Below, piece after piece: positions 26,062 through 35,685 of a DNA stretch of 64,000 nucleotides (position 1 is its first letter; every line of letters starts with the position of its first letter). Location: contig NZ_BSEV01000013.1 of NCBI RefSeq assembly GCF_027922005.1, positions 125,384-189,383 of the forward strand, in the 5' to 3' direction. The position numbers and the translations under genes were made by a program. Below the pieces are notes generated by a model that did no database searches, was not told the origin of the DNA, and worked only from the letters and a program-made list of their open reading frames with translations. The stretch is from Streptosporangium carneum (lineage in GTDB: Bacteria; Actinomycetota; Actinomycetes; Streptosporangiales; Streptosporangiaceae).

Positions 26062-26106
26062 GGGGCGTCTCGAAGCCGGAACCATCGCCGGCTCCGAGAC
26101 ATCCCC
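26062..26106 (-). terminator. Terminator hairpin after the beta-propeller lipoprotein
   Basis: A long interrupted stem: GGGG/CCCC, GTCTCG (26067-26072)/CGAGAC (26095-26100) and GCCGG (26075-26079)/CCGGC (26088-26092) around an 8-nt loop. It lies 28 bases past the stop codon of the minus-strand lipoprotein gene. Confidence 0.55.
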
Positions 26107-26133
26107 GAGGCGAGAAGCCCCAGGTCACGCCGG

Positions 26134-28302
26134 TCAGGAGAACGGGATCCAGGCCTGGTCGGCAAGGCCGTTCATGTCGCTGACCTTGAACCCCGTGTCG
26201 GAGAGCGTCCAGAGGCTGTCGCCGATGACGAGCGAGCGGCGGACGCTCGGGTCCCAGGCGGCGAAGCGGCTGTTCCTCTCGGGCTTGGGCGCGGGGTGGA
26301 CGACGGTCCCCGTCCTGGTGACGGAGGAGTCGTCGATCTTGAGGACCAGCGCGGAGCCGCCGGTGTTCGCCGTGCCGTCCCAGGTGTTCAGCGGCAGGAC
26401 GGCCATGCCGGTCTTGGCCCAGTACAGGAAGGCGTGCGGGTCCCACTCCGCCTCGGAGCCCGAGTCCTTGCGGAAGAACTGCGACAGGCGGCGCGGGTTG
26501 GCGGGGTCGGCGACGTCGAAGAGCGAGACCTGGGTGCCGAGCGTGCGGCCCTTCTCGCTCGCCTCCTGGCCGATGCCGATCAACCGCCCGTCGCCCGCGG
26601 GGTGCAGGTAGGCGGAGTAGCCGGTGATCTTCAGCTCGCCGGTCTTCCTCGGGGCCGCCGGGTCGCGCAGGTCGATCGTGTAGAGCGGGTCGACCTGCTT
26701 GAAGGTCACCACGTAGCCCATCGGGCCGATGAACCTGACCGAGTAGATCCGCTCGCCGTCACCCAGGCCGCCGATCTCGCCGACCTTCGCCAGCGTGTCG
26801 TTCTTGAGGACGTAGACGGCGCTGGAGCTGTTCGTCCCGCTCTCCGAGGTGGTGGCGACCCGCAGATGGCCCTCGTACTCCGACATGGAGTACTGGTTGA
26901 GCAGCCTGCCGGGCACCTTCCCCGAGGAGACGTAGCGGGGCGCGCCGGGCGCGGTGATGTCGAACCGGTGGACCTGGGTCTCCTGGGGCGGCTGGGCGGG
27001 CGTCGGCTCCGAGGGGTCGGGCTCGGGGGAGGCGGTCTCCGACGGCGTCGAGGAGGGCGTGCCCTCGGGGGTCGGCGGCACGGACGGCGGCACGGACGGC
27101 GGCACGGACGGCGGCACGGACGGCGGCACGGACACGGTGGGGTCCGGCTGCGTCGGCTCGACCTGCGGGGCCTGGCCCGTGCTCGTGGGCTTCGGCGTGC
27201 CCTGGTCCGTGCCGGCGGACGCCGGGGCCTCGCTGGGCGTGATTACGTCGTCGACGGCGAGGTCGACCGGCCTGGGCCACCACCACCAGCGCGGGTTGCT
27301 GGCCACGTACAGGCTGGAGCCCGTTCCGTAGACCGTGTCGCCGTCCGCGGCGATGCTGATCGGGGCGCTGTCGGTGATCCCCTGCGACAGGTCCAGGGTG
27401 TGCACGGTCAGCATCGAGCCGCCGGTGTACTCGTCGGGGTGGCTCACCTGCTCGCACCTGACCGACCCCGTCGTGGTCACGCCCTTGGCGTCCGTCGTCT
27501 CGAACGTCGGCAGCCACGCCTTGAGCGGCGCCTTCTTCACGGCCTCCGCGTTCGTCAGGGTCCGCTTCCGCTCCGAGGCGTCGGGGCCCGGGTCGGGGAA
27601 GGGGATGTCAGGCTGGGTGCGCACCACGAGCCGCACCGTCGAGCCGACCATCCTGGCGTCCACGTGGGATCCGTTCGGGGTGAGCGAGCCGATCACCTTC
27701 GGCTCCCCGGCCAGGTCGACGAGAACGTAGCGGGGGCCGGGACTCGGCGCCCGCTTGGCCACCGCGCCGTAGGGGATGACGCCGCCTCCGGAGAACAGCA
27801 CCAGCGCCCTGTCCCCGCTGATCAGCAGGTCGGCGGGGGCCCACGCCTGCTCGGCGTCGACGAGCCTGAGCGTGCCGGTGACCTTCCTGGTCGCGGCGTC
27901 GACGATCCGCAGCACGCCGCGGTTCACCGTGATCACCCGGTCGCCGTCGGTCTTCACCAGGTCGGGCTCGTCGACCCCGGCCTCGTGCGTGTTCGTCGTC
28001 GAGTGCTCCTGCCCCGACCCGACCCCCACCTTGGCCTGGGTCGGCGAGACGTCCGAGCGCGCCTCGGCGAACATGATCTGCGGGTTTCCGAGCCCCCACG
28101 GCCCCACGTTCTTCGCCGCCGCGGCGCGCAACCCGGCCAGCATGTCGTCACAGCCGGTGTAGGAGACCAGCTTGACCTTCCCCAGGTCCACGACCGGCGT
28201 CGTACGGCTCGCGCTCGGCCCCGCCTGCGTGGAAGTGCACCCCGTGGCGAGCAACGCGGCGGCGAGGGTGGCGGCGCCTGCCGTACGGATGGATGTCCTC
28301 AT
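26134..28302 (-). CDS. Beta-propeller lipoprotein (COG4880-like)
   Basis: A 722-residue exported lipoprotein. The N terminus has a basic start, a hydrophobic core and the lipobox LATGC, so Cys22 should carry lipid at the outer face of the membrane. The body resembles the secreted proteins with C-terminal beta-propeller repeats distantly related to WD-40 (blade-like phrases such as VDEPDLVKTDGDRVITVN, RFIGPMGYVVTF, LIGIGQEA). The middle (about 330-440) is a Pro/Ser/Thr-rich linker with a PPSV repeat encoded by five copies of a 12-bp unit. No catalytic residues are evident; substrate binding or wall scaffolding is possible. It is transcribed toward the M36 protease gene, 198 bases away. Confidence 0.85.
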   Translation of the reverse strand: MRTSIRTAGAATLAAALLATGCTSTQAGPSASRTTPVVDLGKVKLVSYTGCDDMLAGLRAAAAKNVGPWGLGNPQIMFAEARSDVSPTQAKVGVGSGQEHSTTNTHEAGVDEPDLVKTDGDRVITVNRGVLRIVDAATRKVTGTLRLVDAEQAWAPADLLISGDRALVLFSGGGVIPYGAVAKRAPSPGPRYVLVDLAGEPKVIGSLTPNGSHVDARMVGSTVRLVVRTQPDIPFPDPGPDASERKRTLTNAEAVKKAPLKAWLPTFETTDAKGVTTTGSVRCEQVSHPDEYTGGSMLTVHTLDLSQGITDSAPISIAADGDTVYGTGSSLYVASNPRWWWWPRPVDLAVDDVITPSEAPASAGTDQGTPKPTSTGQAPQVEPTQPDPTVSVPPSVPPSVPPSVPPSVPPTPEGTPSSTPSETASPEPDPSEPTPAQPPQETQVHRFDITAPGAPRYVSSGKVPGRLLNQYSMSEYEGHLRVATTSESGTNSSSAVYVLKNDTLAKVGEIGGLGDGERIYSVRFIGPMGYVVTFKQVDPLYTIDLRDPAAPRKTGELKITGYSAYLHPAGDGRLIGIGQEASEKGRTLGTQVSLFDVADPANPRRLSQFFRKDSGSEAEWDPHAFLYWAKTGMAVLPLNTWDGTANTGGSALVLKIDDSSVTRTGTVVHPAPKPERNSRFAAWDPSVRRSLVIGDSLWTLSDTGFKVSDMNGLADQAWIPFS
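27074..27133 (-). repeat. 12-bp unit, five copies, encoding a PPSV repeat
   Basis: GGCGGCACGGAC is repeated five times without a mismatch. On the coding (minus) strand each unit gives Pro-Pro-Ser-Val within the disordered linker of the lipoprotein. Perfect identity suggests recent slippage expansion. Confidence 0.9.
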
Positions 28303-28387
28303 GCCCCTACCACGGTTCGGCGTCGCGTCCGGTTCACCCCGTTACCGACCGGTAGTCAGCGGCGTTCGACCGGAATATTCTTCGAGC

Positions 28388-29953
28388 ATGGCTGTCACTC
28401 TCGGAGCAACCCGGACACTCGACCCGACCATGATCGAACGCGTCGTCCGGCAGGTGACCTCCAGCGGCGGGACGCAGACGATCACCGCGCCGTTCACCGG
28501 GGAGGTCCTCGCGGAGCTGCCCCTCTCCACGGCGGAGGACGTCCGCGCCGCCCACGCCAAGGCCCGTACGGCCCAGCGCGCCTGGGCGGCGCTGCCCGTG
28601 CGCGAGCGGGTCGCGCCCTTCCTGCGCCTGCACGACGCCCTCCTCGACCGGCGCGAGGAGATCCTCGACGTGGTCCAGTGGGAGACCGGCAAGGCCCGCA
28701 GGCACGCCTTCGAGGAGGTGCTCGACGTCGCGGGCTGCACGCTCTACTACGCGCGGCGGGCCCCCGGCCTCCTCGCCCCCCAGCGCAGGGCGGGCATCTT
28801 CCCGCTCGCGACGAAGGCGATCGAGACGCGTCAGCCGAAGGGCGTCGTGGGGCTGATCTCCCCGTGGAACTACCCGCTCTCCCTCGGCGTGCCCGACGTC
28901 GTCCCCGCCCTGCTCGCGGGCAACGCCGTCGTCCACAAACCCGACACCCTGACCGCGCTGTCCACGCTCTGGGCGATCGACCTGCTGGTCTCCCTCGGCA
29001 TGCCCCGCGACATCTGGCAGGTCGTCCTCGGCGACCCGGCCGAGATCGGCGAGCCGTTGATCGACGGGTCCGACTACGTGGCGTTCACCGGGTCGACCAG
29101 GGGCGGCAGGAAGATCGCCGAGGCGGCCGCCGCGAGACTGATCGGCTGCTCCCTCGAGCTCGGCGGCAAGAACCCGATGGTCGTGCTCGACGACGCCGAC
29201 CTCGACGTGGCCGCCCAGGGCGCGCTGCGCGCCTGCTTCACCAACGCCGGGCAGCTGTGCATCTCCATCGAGCGGCTCTACGTCCACGACGGCGTGTACG
29301 ACGCGTTCGTCGACAGGTTCGTCCGCCAGACCCGGAACATGAAGCTCGGCTCCGGGCTCGACTGGGACGTGCAGATGGGCTCGCTCGCCTCCCGGCGTCA
29401 GCTCGACGCGGTCGCCGCCCACGTGGACGACGCCGTCGCCAAGGGGGCCAGGCTCCTGACCGGCGGGAAGGCGCGCCCCGACGTCGGCCCGCTGTTCTAC
29501 GAGCCCACGATCCTCGCCGACGTGGACGAGAGCATGGACCTGTGCCGGGAGGAGACCTTCGGCCCCGTCGTCTCCGTCTACCGCTTCCACGACGAGGAAG
29601 AGGCGGTCGCCAAGGCGAACGACACCGCCTACGGCCTCAACGCCTCCGTCTGGACCCGTAACCTGGCGCGCGGCCGGGCGCTGGCGTCCCGGATCAAGGC
29701 GGGGACCGTCAACGTCAACGAGGGGTACGGCTCGGCGTACGCCTCCTACGACGCCCCCATGGGCGGCATGAAGTCCTCCGGGCTCGGCCGTCGCCACGGG
29801 ACCGAGGGCCTGCTGAAGTACACCGAGGCGCAGACCGTCGCCAGCCAGGCCTCCTGGCTGGGCTTCGAGCCGATCCTCGGCATGACCTACGACAAGTACG
29901 CCGACACCCTCGCGGGGTTGCTCAAGGCCATGAAGAGGCTTCACCTGAAGTGA
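28388..29953 (+). CDS. Aldehyde dehydrogenase, succinate-semialdehyde dehydrogenase type
   Basis: A 521-residue NAD(P)-dependent aldehyde dehydrogenase. Visible family features are GVVGLISPWNYPL (cofactor loop), FTGSTRGGRKIAE, the general base Glu in LELGGKNPMVVLDD, the nucleophile Cys in NAGQLCIS, and EETFGPVVSVYRF. The closest actinomycete relatives are annotated as succinate-semialdehyde dehydrogenases, which feed GABA-derived carbon into the TCA cycle, but substrate specificity is not certain. The ATG at 28388 is chosen because upstream in-frame starts would run into the divergent lipoprotein gene. A GGCCCC/GGGGCC hairpin follows at 29975-29991. Confidence 0.9.
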   Translation: MAVTLGATRTLDPTMIERVVRQVTSSGGTQTITAPFTGEVLAELPLSTAEDVRAAHAKARTAQRAWAALPVRERVAPFLRLHDALLDRREEILDVVQWETGKARRHAFEEVLDVAGCTLYYARRAPGLLAPQRRAGIFPLATKAIETRQPKGVVGLISPWNYPLSLGVPDVVPALLAGNAVVHKPDTLTALSTLWAIDLLVSLGMPRDIWQVVLGDPAEIGEPLIDGSDYVAFTGSTRGGRKIAEAAAARLIGCSLELGGKNPMVVLDDADLDVAAQGALRACFTNAGQLCISIERLYVHDGVYDAFVDRFVRQTRNMKLGSGLDWDVQMGSLASRRQLDAVAAHVDDAVAKGARLLTGGKARPDVGPLFYEPTILADVDESMDLCREETFGPVVSVYRFHDEEEAVAKANDTAYGLNASVWTRNLARGRALASRIKAGTVNVNEGYGSAYASYDAPMGGMKSSGLGRRHGTEGLLKYTEAQTVASQASWLGFEPILGMTYDKYADTLAGLLKAMKRLHLK

Positions 29954-29974
29954 GCCCGCCCCCGGCGGATCGCG

Positions 29975-29991
29975 GGCCCCGATCCGGGGCC
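29975..29991 (+). terminator. Hairpin after the aldehyde dehydrogenase
   Basis: GGCCCC (29975-29980) and GGGGCC (29986-29991) form a short stem with a 5-nt loop, followed by TGTTATCTC. It overlaps an alternative CGGATCG/CGATCCG pairing. It may separate this gene from the thiC leader. Confidence 0.4.
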
Positions 29992-30051
29992 TGTTATCTC
30001 ATGCCGGGGGGTTGCGGCAATGGCATGGTCTCGGGTTAACGTCTTGGGGAC

Positions 30052-31847
<1,796 letters not shown>

Positions 31848-31851
31848 CACC

Positions 31852-31891
31852 GCGCGTCGCACCCCGGCCCGGCGGCCGGGGTGCGACGCGC
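31852..31891 (+). terminator. Strong terminator hairpin after thiC
   Basis: GCGCGTCGCACCCCGGCC (31852-31869) pairs perfectly with its complement at 31874-31891 around a 4-nt CGGC loop, an 18-bp stem starting five bases after the stop codon. There is no T-run. Confidence 0.75.
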
Positions 31892-32011
31892 CGGGGGCTA
31901 CCTACCCGATCGGGTGATGTGCGGCGATCGCGGCCTGACCAGCATGGGAGGAGATCGTGGGGGAGTTCGAGCACCCCGCGCAGGCCGTTTCCCGACGGAG
32001 GGAGCTGTCAG

Positions 32012-32380
32012 ATGGCTCAGGAACGACCCGAGGTGCCGCGTGAGCGGTGGCGCCAGTTCTTGGACGACGTGACGAGGCAGTACGAGGGCTCGGATGTGAC
32101 CATCGAGGTGCTGGACTCGTCGTTCGGCGACCTGACGCAGACCGAGAGGCTTCCTCTGGCCTACGTCGAGTACGACGAGAAGGACGACATCTTCTCCGTG
32201 GGGGTGGGCGGGCGCGACGGACGCTATCCGGTGGTGCTCCGCCACGGCATCGAGCGGCCCCAGAGGATACTCTCCGACGTCGTCTCGCCCGACACGCCCC
32301 GAGCCTTCGACGTCGTGGACGCGGAGGGCACACAGACGATCATCACGATCCACCGGTCTGCCGAGCAGGGCGGCGGGTGA
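32012..32380 (+). CDS. DUF5335 family protein
   Basis: A 122-residue cytoplasmic protein matching the small DUF5335 family by its overall pattern: VPRERWRQFLDDVTRQYEG at the start, EVLDSSFGDLTQTERLPLAY in the middle, and RHGIERPQRILSDV toward the end. The function of the family is unknown. The start is the ATG at 32012, with GGAG about 10 bases upstream. It is separated from thiC by a strong terminator, so it is probably transcribed on its own. Confidence 0.75.
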   Translation: MAQERPEVPRERWRQFLDDVTRQYEGSDVTIEVLDSSFGDLTQTERLPLAYVEYDEKDDIFSVGVGGRDGRYPVVLRHGIERPQRILSDVVSPDTPRAFDVVDAEGTQTIITIHRSAEQGGG

Positions 32381-32459
32381 TCGGCCGGCTTGTCACAGTC
32401 GTCGCCGAGCCGCGACATGACGGTGTGACATGGTCGAACGCGCCGGGCGGGACGGGCCT

Positions 32460-33188
32460 TCAGAGGCCGCCGGTCGCCCGGAGGTTCTGACCGGTCATCC
32501 AGCGCCCGTCGGGGCCGACCAGGAAGGCGACCACGTCGGCGATGTCGGCGGGCTCGCCGAGCCTGCCGAGCGGGGTGACGGAGGCGACCCGCTCCAGGGC
32601 CTCGGCCGGGTTGGTGCTCCGCAGCAGGTCGGTGTCGGTCGCCCCGGGCGAGACCGTGTTGACCGTTATGCCGCGCGAGCCGAGCTCCATCGCCGCCACG
32701 GCGGTCAACTGCTCGATCGCGCCCTTGCTGGCGGCGTAGGGCGCGTTGCCCGGCGCGGGACGGACCGTGTTGACCGTCGAGATGTTGACGATGCGGCCGC
32801 CGTCACGCATGCGCCGGGCCGCGTACCGCGTCGTCAGGAAGGTCGTCTTGGCGTTGCCCCGCATCACGTCGTCGAACACGGCCTCGTCGGTGTCGGCGAT
32901 GGACGCGACCTGAAAGCTCATCGCGGCGTTGTTCACCAGGATGTCGAGCCCGCCCAGGCGCTCCTCGGCCAGCTCCATCAGCCGCTCGGCGGCCCCCGGC
33001 TCGGCCAGGTCGAGTTGGATCCCGTGCGCCCCCTCGACCGTCGCGGCGATCTCCGCCGCGGCCGCCGTACTGGAGGCGTAGTTGAACACCACCTCCGCGC
33101 CGTCCCGCGCCAGCCGTTCCACGATCGCCCTGCCGATCCCCCGTGACCCGCCGGTCACAACCGCCGCCCTGCCCCTGAGTCGCATCAC
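32460..33188 (-). CDS. SDR family oxidoreductase (FabG-like)
   Basis: A 242-residue classical short-chain dehydrogenase. It has the cofactor motif TGGSRGIG, the NNAA motif, the catalytic Ser (VNISTVNTV) and YAASK (Tyr-x3-Lys), and ends with the family-typical WMTGQNLRATGGL. The neutral or Arg-containing residues after the first strand (NYASS) suggest NADP use. The start codons GTG (33188) and ATG (33185) are adjacent and either could be used. It is convergent with the DUF5335 gene. The substrate is unknown. Confidence 0.9.
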   Translation of the reverse strand: MMRLRGRAAVVTGGSRGIGRAIVERLARDGAEVVFNYASSTAAAAEIAATVEGAHGIQLDLAEPGAAERLMELAEERLGGLDILVNNAAMSFQVASIADTDEAVFDDVMRGNAKTTFLTTRYAARRMRDGGRIVNISTVNTVRPAPGNAPYAASKGAIEQLTAVAAMELGSRGITVNTVSPGATDTDLLRSTNPAEALERVASVTPLGRLGEPADIADVVAFLVGPDGRWMTGQNLRATGGL

Positions 33189-33583
33189 GACAGCGTTCCA
33201 CCCGGCCGCCCCCGCGACAAGATCGCGCCCGTGCCGTCAAGGTCAGGCCGGTCGATCGCTGACGGCCTCCCCTGAGCCGGTACGGCGGCGCTCTTCCTCG
33301 GCGTGCACCGCCGTACCTCTTTGCGTGCGGTCCGGGAAGGAGGGGTCGGGCCGCACCATGCTCCAGTCCGCCCCCGGTTGATCGGTGGCTGCCGGGTGGT
33401 GGCCGAGTGTGTTCTCAGCCCGCGTACCGTCACAAACCTCATACCGCCGGGTCAGATCTTCGTTGAGGTGATAATCCTGTGCTGACATGCCTCTGAGGGG
33501 CGTCATAGGCTGTTACGTGCAGGCTTTGCGCGCCAGGACGTAGATAGCGGGGTGAGAAGCCCTGTCCCAGTAGGAGGTCTACG
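33189..33583. other. Intergenic region upstream of the RloA-like gene
   Basis: A 395-base gap between divergent genes. Short open frames exist on the minus strand (33243-33506) but show no recognisable family and no good ribosome site. The part from 33400 to 33550 is less GC-rich and probably includes the promoter of the RloA-like gene. It may hold eroded gene debris. Confidence 0.35.
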
Positions 33584-34858
33584 GTGCTGATCCGTTTCCG
33601 GACGGCCAATCATCGGTCCATCCGCGACGAGTACGAGCTGTCGCTTGTCACGACTGAGTTCGACGAGGGTGCGGGACGCACGACCGGCCTCAAACACCGG
33701 GGGCGCGACATCGCCGCGCAACCTGTGCTGGGAGTGTTCGGAGCCAACGCCTCGGGCAAGTCCAACCTCCTCAGTGCGTTTCGGCTCATGCGCGACGCGG
33801 TGCGGGACTCTTTCGCCGACTGGGCCAAGACGCCCGATACGGTTCCCCGGCAGCCGTTCAAACTCGATCCTGCGTCTCGTGAGGAGACGACCCTGTTCGA
33901 GGTGGACCTCGCGCTGGGCCGAGAAGCCGTCCGGTACACCTACGGCTTCGAGCTGTCGGACGAACGGGTGGAGGCGGAGTGGCTTCATGCCTATCCGCAC
34001 GGCCGCCGCAACATCTGGTTCGACCGGGAGGCGGACCGTCCTGAGGCTGAGGGGGGCGAGTTCGTCTTCAGGGGAGAGGGGTTCAAGGGGGAAAAGGACT
34101 CCTTGGTCAGGCTGACCCGCCCGAACGCCCTGTTCCTGTCCGTCGGCGCGACCCTCAATGATCCGCAATTGTCGGCGATTCACCGGTGGTTCCTCAACAA
34201 TCTGTGGTTGGTGACACCGGGAAGAGATCTCAGCGCTCGCGTCGACTGGACCAAGCGGCTCCTGACCCGCTCCGATCAGAACGATGACCACCATCGGCGG
34301 ATCACGAAGCTGCTGCAATCGGCTGACCTGGGAGTGACCCGTCTTGACACCGACCCGGAAACCGGCGAGATAAGACTGTGGCATCGGACACCGGACGGTG
34401 GAGAGACACCGCTGGACTTCCGTACGGAGGAATCCCTGGGCACTCATGCCTGGTTCGCCTTCCTGGGGCCCATGATCACCGTGCTGGATCAGGGAGCGGT
34501 CCTGCTGGTGGACGAGCTGGACTCAAGCCTGCATCCCACACTCGCGGCGGAGGTCGTGCGCGTCTTCCAAGATCCCGCCTCCAACCCGCATGGTGCACAA
34601 CTGATCTTCACCACGCATGACGCGACCCTGCTGGGCAGCGAGGTGCTCGACCGGCCGCTCAACCGTGACCAGGTGTGGATCACGGTGAAGCGGCGCTCAG
34701 GGGAAACCGAGCTGTATCCGCTGACGGAAGCCAAGCCTCGCAAGGAGGAGAACCTCGAACGGGGCTATCTGCGCGGTCGTTACGGCGGGGTGCCCCGAGT
34801 CACCGCCGGAAAGATCGTCCGTGAACTGTCCAGGCAAGAGACGAAGGCGACAGCGTGA
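33584..34858 (+). CDS. rloA: RloA-like AAA ATPase (OLD/AAA_15 type)
   Basis: A 424-residue ABC/RecF-like ATPase. Walker A is GANASGKSNLLSAF near residue 56; Walker B is VLLVDELDSSLHP near 307; a switch His follows in FTTHDATLLGS near 342. The C-terminal pattern with RPLNRDQVWITVKR and PRKEENLERGYLRGRYGG is characteristic of RloA, normally encoded next to RloB and found with restriction-modification or abortive-infection loci. AGGAGGT precedes the GTG start. Base composition is somewhat less GC-rich than its neighbours, which fits horizontal transfer. The RloB gene that should follow is reduced to a stump, so the protein may be inactive as a defence system or use another partner. Confidence 0.85.
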   Translation: MLIRFRTANHRSIRDEYELSLVTTEFDEGAGRTTGLKHRGRDIAAQPVLGVFGANASGKSNLLSAFRLMRDAVRDSFADWAKTPDTVPRQPFKLDPASREETTLFEVDLALGREAVRYTYGFELSDERVEAEWLHAYPHGRRNIWFDREADRPEAEGGEFVFRGEGFKGEKDSLVRLTRPNALFLSVGATLNDPQLSAIHRWFLNNLWLVTPGRDLSARVDWTKRLLTRSDQNDDHHRRITKLLQSADLGVTRLDTDPETGEIRLWHRTPDGGETPLDFRTEESLGTHAWFAFLGPMITVLDQGAVLLVDELDSSLHPTLAAEVVRVFQDPASNPHGAQLIFTTHDATLLGSEVLDRPLNRDQVWITVKRRSGETELYPLTEAKPRKEENLERGYLRGRYGGVPRVTAGKIVRELSRQETKATA

Positions 34859-34896
34859 GCAAACGGGCAGAGAAGGGGCAGGGATCCGTCCACTGA
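34855..34896 (+). pseudogene. Stump of an rloB-like partner gene
   Basis: A GTG overlapping the rloA stop (GTGA) opens a 13-codon frame, MSKRAEKGQGSVH, that ends at a TGA at 34894-34896. RloB proteins typically begin with a short Arg/Lys-rich stretch before their conserved VCEG core. Only about 117 bases remain before the next gene, so the rest is missing. This reading is an inference from position, overlap and the basic start. Confidence 0.45.
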
Positions 34897-35013
34897 CATG
34901 TGGCGGCTCCTGGTCTCACTGGACATCGTCGAACAGCGAGGCGGGCAGAGGTAAGCCCGGAGAGACGGGAGCTCTCTCGCTGTCGATGATCGGGCACGGT
35001 ACCGGCACGAAGG

Positions 35014-35685
35014 TCAGCCGGAGCCGCCGGGGGAGATCAGGCCGGTTTCGTAGGCCAGCACCACGGCCTGGACGCGGTCGCGGAGGCCGAGTTTGGACAG
35101 GATGTGCGTGACGTGGGTCTTCACCGTCGTCGGGCTGAGGGTCAGCCGGTCGGCGAGTTCGGCGTTGCTCAGGCCGGTGGCCAGCAGACGCAGCACCTCC
35201 AGCTCCCGTGGCGTCAGCTCGGACAGGTCGCGGTGCGGAACGGCCTTCGCCTCGTCGCGGCGGGCGAAACGCTCGACCAGGCGGCGGGTGATGGACGGCG
35301 CGAGCAGGGCGTCACCGGAGCGCACCAGCTGCACCGCGGCCACCAGGTGCTCGGGCGTGACGTCCTTGAGCAGGAAGCCGCTGGCGCCCGCGGTGAGGGC
35401 GGTGTAGACGTAGTGGTCGAGGTCGTAGGTGGTCAGGATGAGCACGCGGGTCCCGTCCGCGCCGCCGTCCAGGATCCGCCGGGTGGCTTCGAGGCCGTCC
35501 ATCCGCGGCATCCGGATGTCCATGAGCACCACGTCGGGCCGGGTGCGCCGTACGGCCTCGACCGCCTCGGCCCCGTCGGCCGCCTCGGCCGCGACCTCGA
35601 TGCCGTCGGCGGTGAGGATCATCCGGAATCCGGTGCGGACCAGCGCCTGGTCGTCGGCGATGACGACGCGCAGCGGCCCGCTCAC
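35014..35685 (-). CDS. NarL/FixJ response regulator
   Basis: A 223-residue two-component response regulator. The receiver domain has ADD at 10-12, the phospho-acceptor Asp56 in VVLMDIRMPRMDG, a Thr in LILTTYD and a Lys in FLLKDVTPE. The C-terminal LuxR-type HTH reads LTPRELEVLRLLATGLSNAE followed by SPTTVKTHVTHILSKL. The GTG start overlaps the kinase stop (GTGA at 35682-35685), so the pair is translationally coupled. Target genes are unknown; the neighbouring PAF-acetylhydrolase-like gene starts 234 bases beyond the kinase gene and is a candidate. Confidence 0.93.
   Translation of the reverse strand: MSGPLRVVIADDQALVRTGFRMILTADGIEVAAEAADGAEAVEAVRRTRPDVVLMDIRMPRMDGLEATRRILDGGADGTRVLILTTYDLDHYVYTALTAGASGFLLKDVTPEHLVAAVQLVRSGDALLAPSITRRLVERFARRDEAKAVPHRDLSELTPRELEVLRLLATGLSNAELADRLTLSPTTVKTHVTHILSKLGLRDRVQAVVLAYETGLISPGGSG

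Noticed and set aside
26296..29661. Very long plus-strand open frame opposite the lipoprotein gene and across the aldehyde dehydrogenase
   Set aside because: Composition is the Arg/Gly/Val-rich pattern of an antisense or out-of-frame reading of GC-rich genes, with no domains.
33243..33506. 87-codon minus-strand frame upstream of the RloA-like gene
   Set aside because: No ribosome site, no recognisable family and mixed third-position composition; kept only as possible debris.
33584..34858. RecF/SMC-type DNA repair protein
   Set aside because: No coiled coil insert, and the C-terminal motif fits RloA instead.
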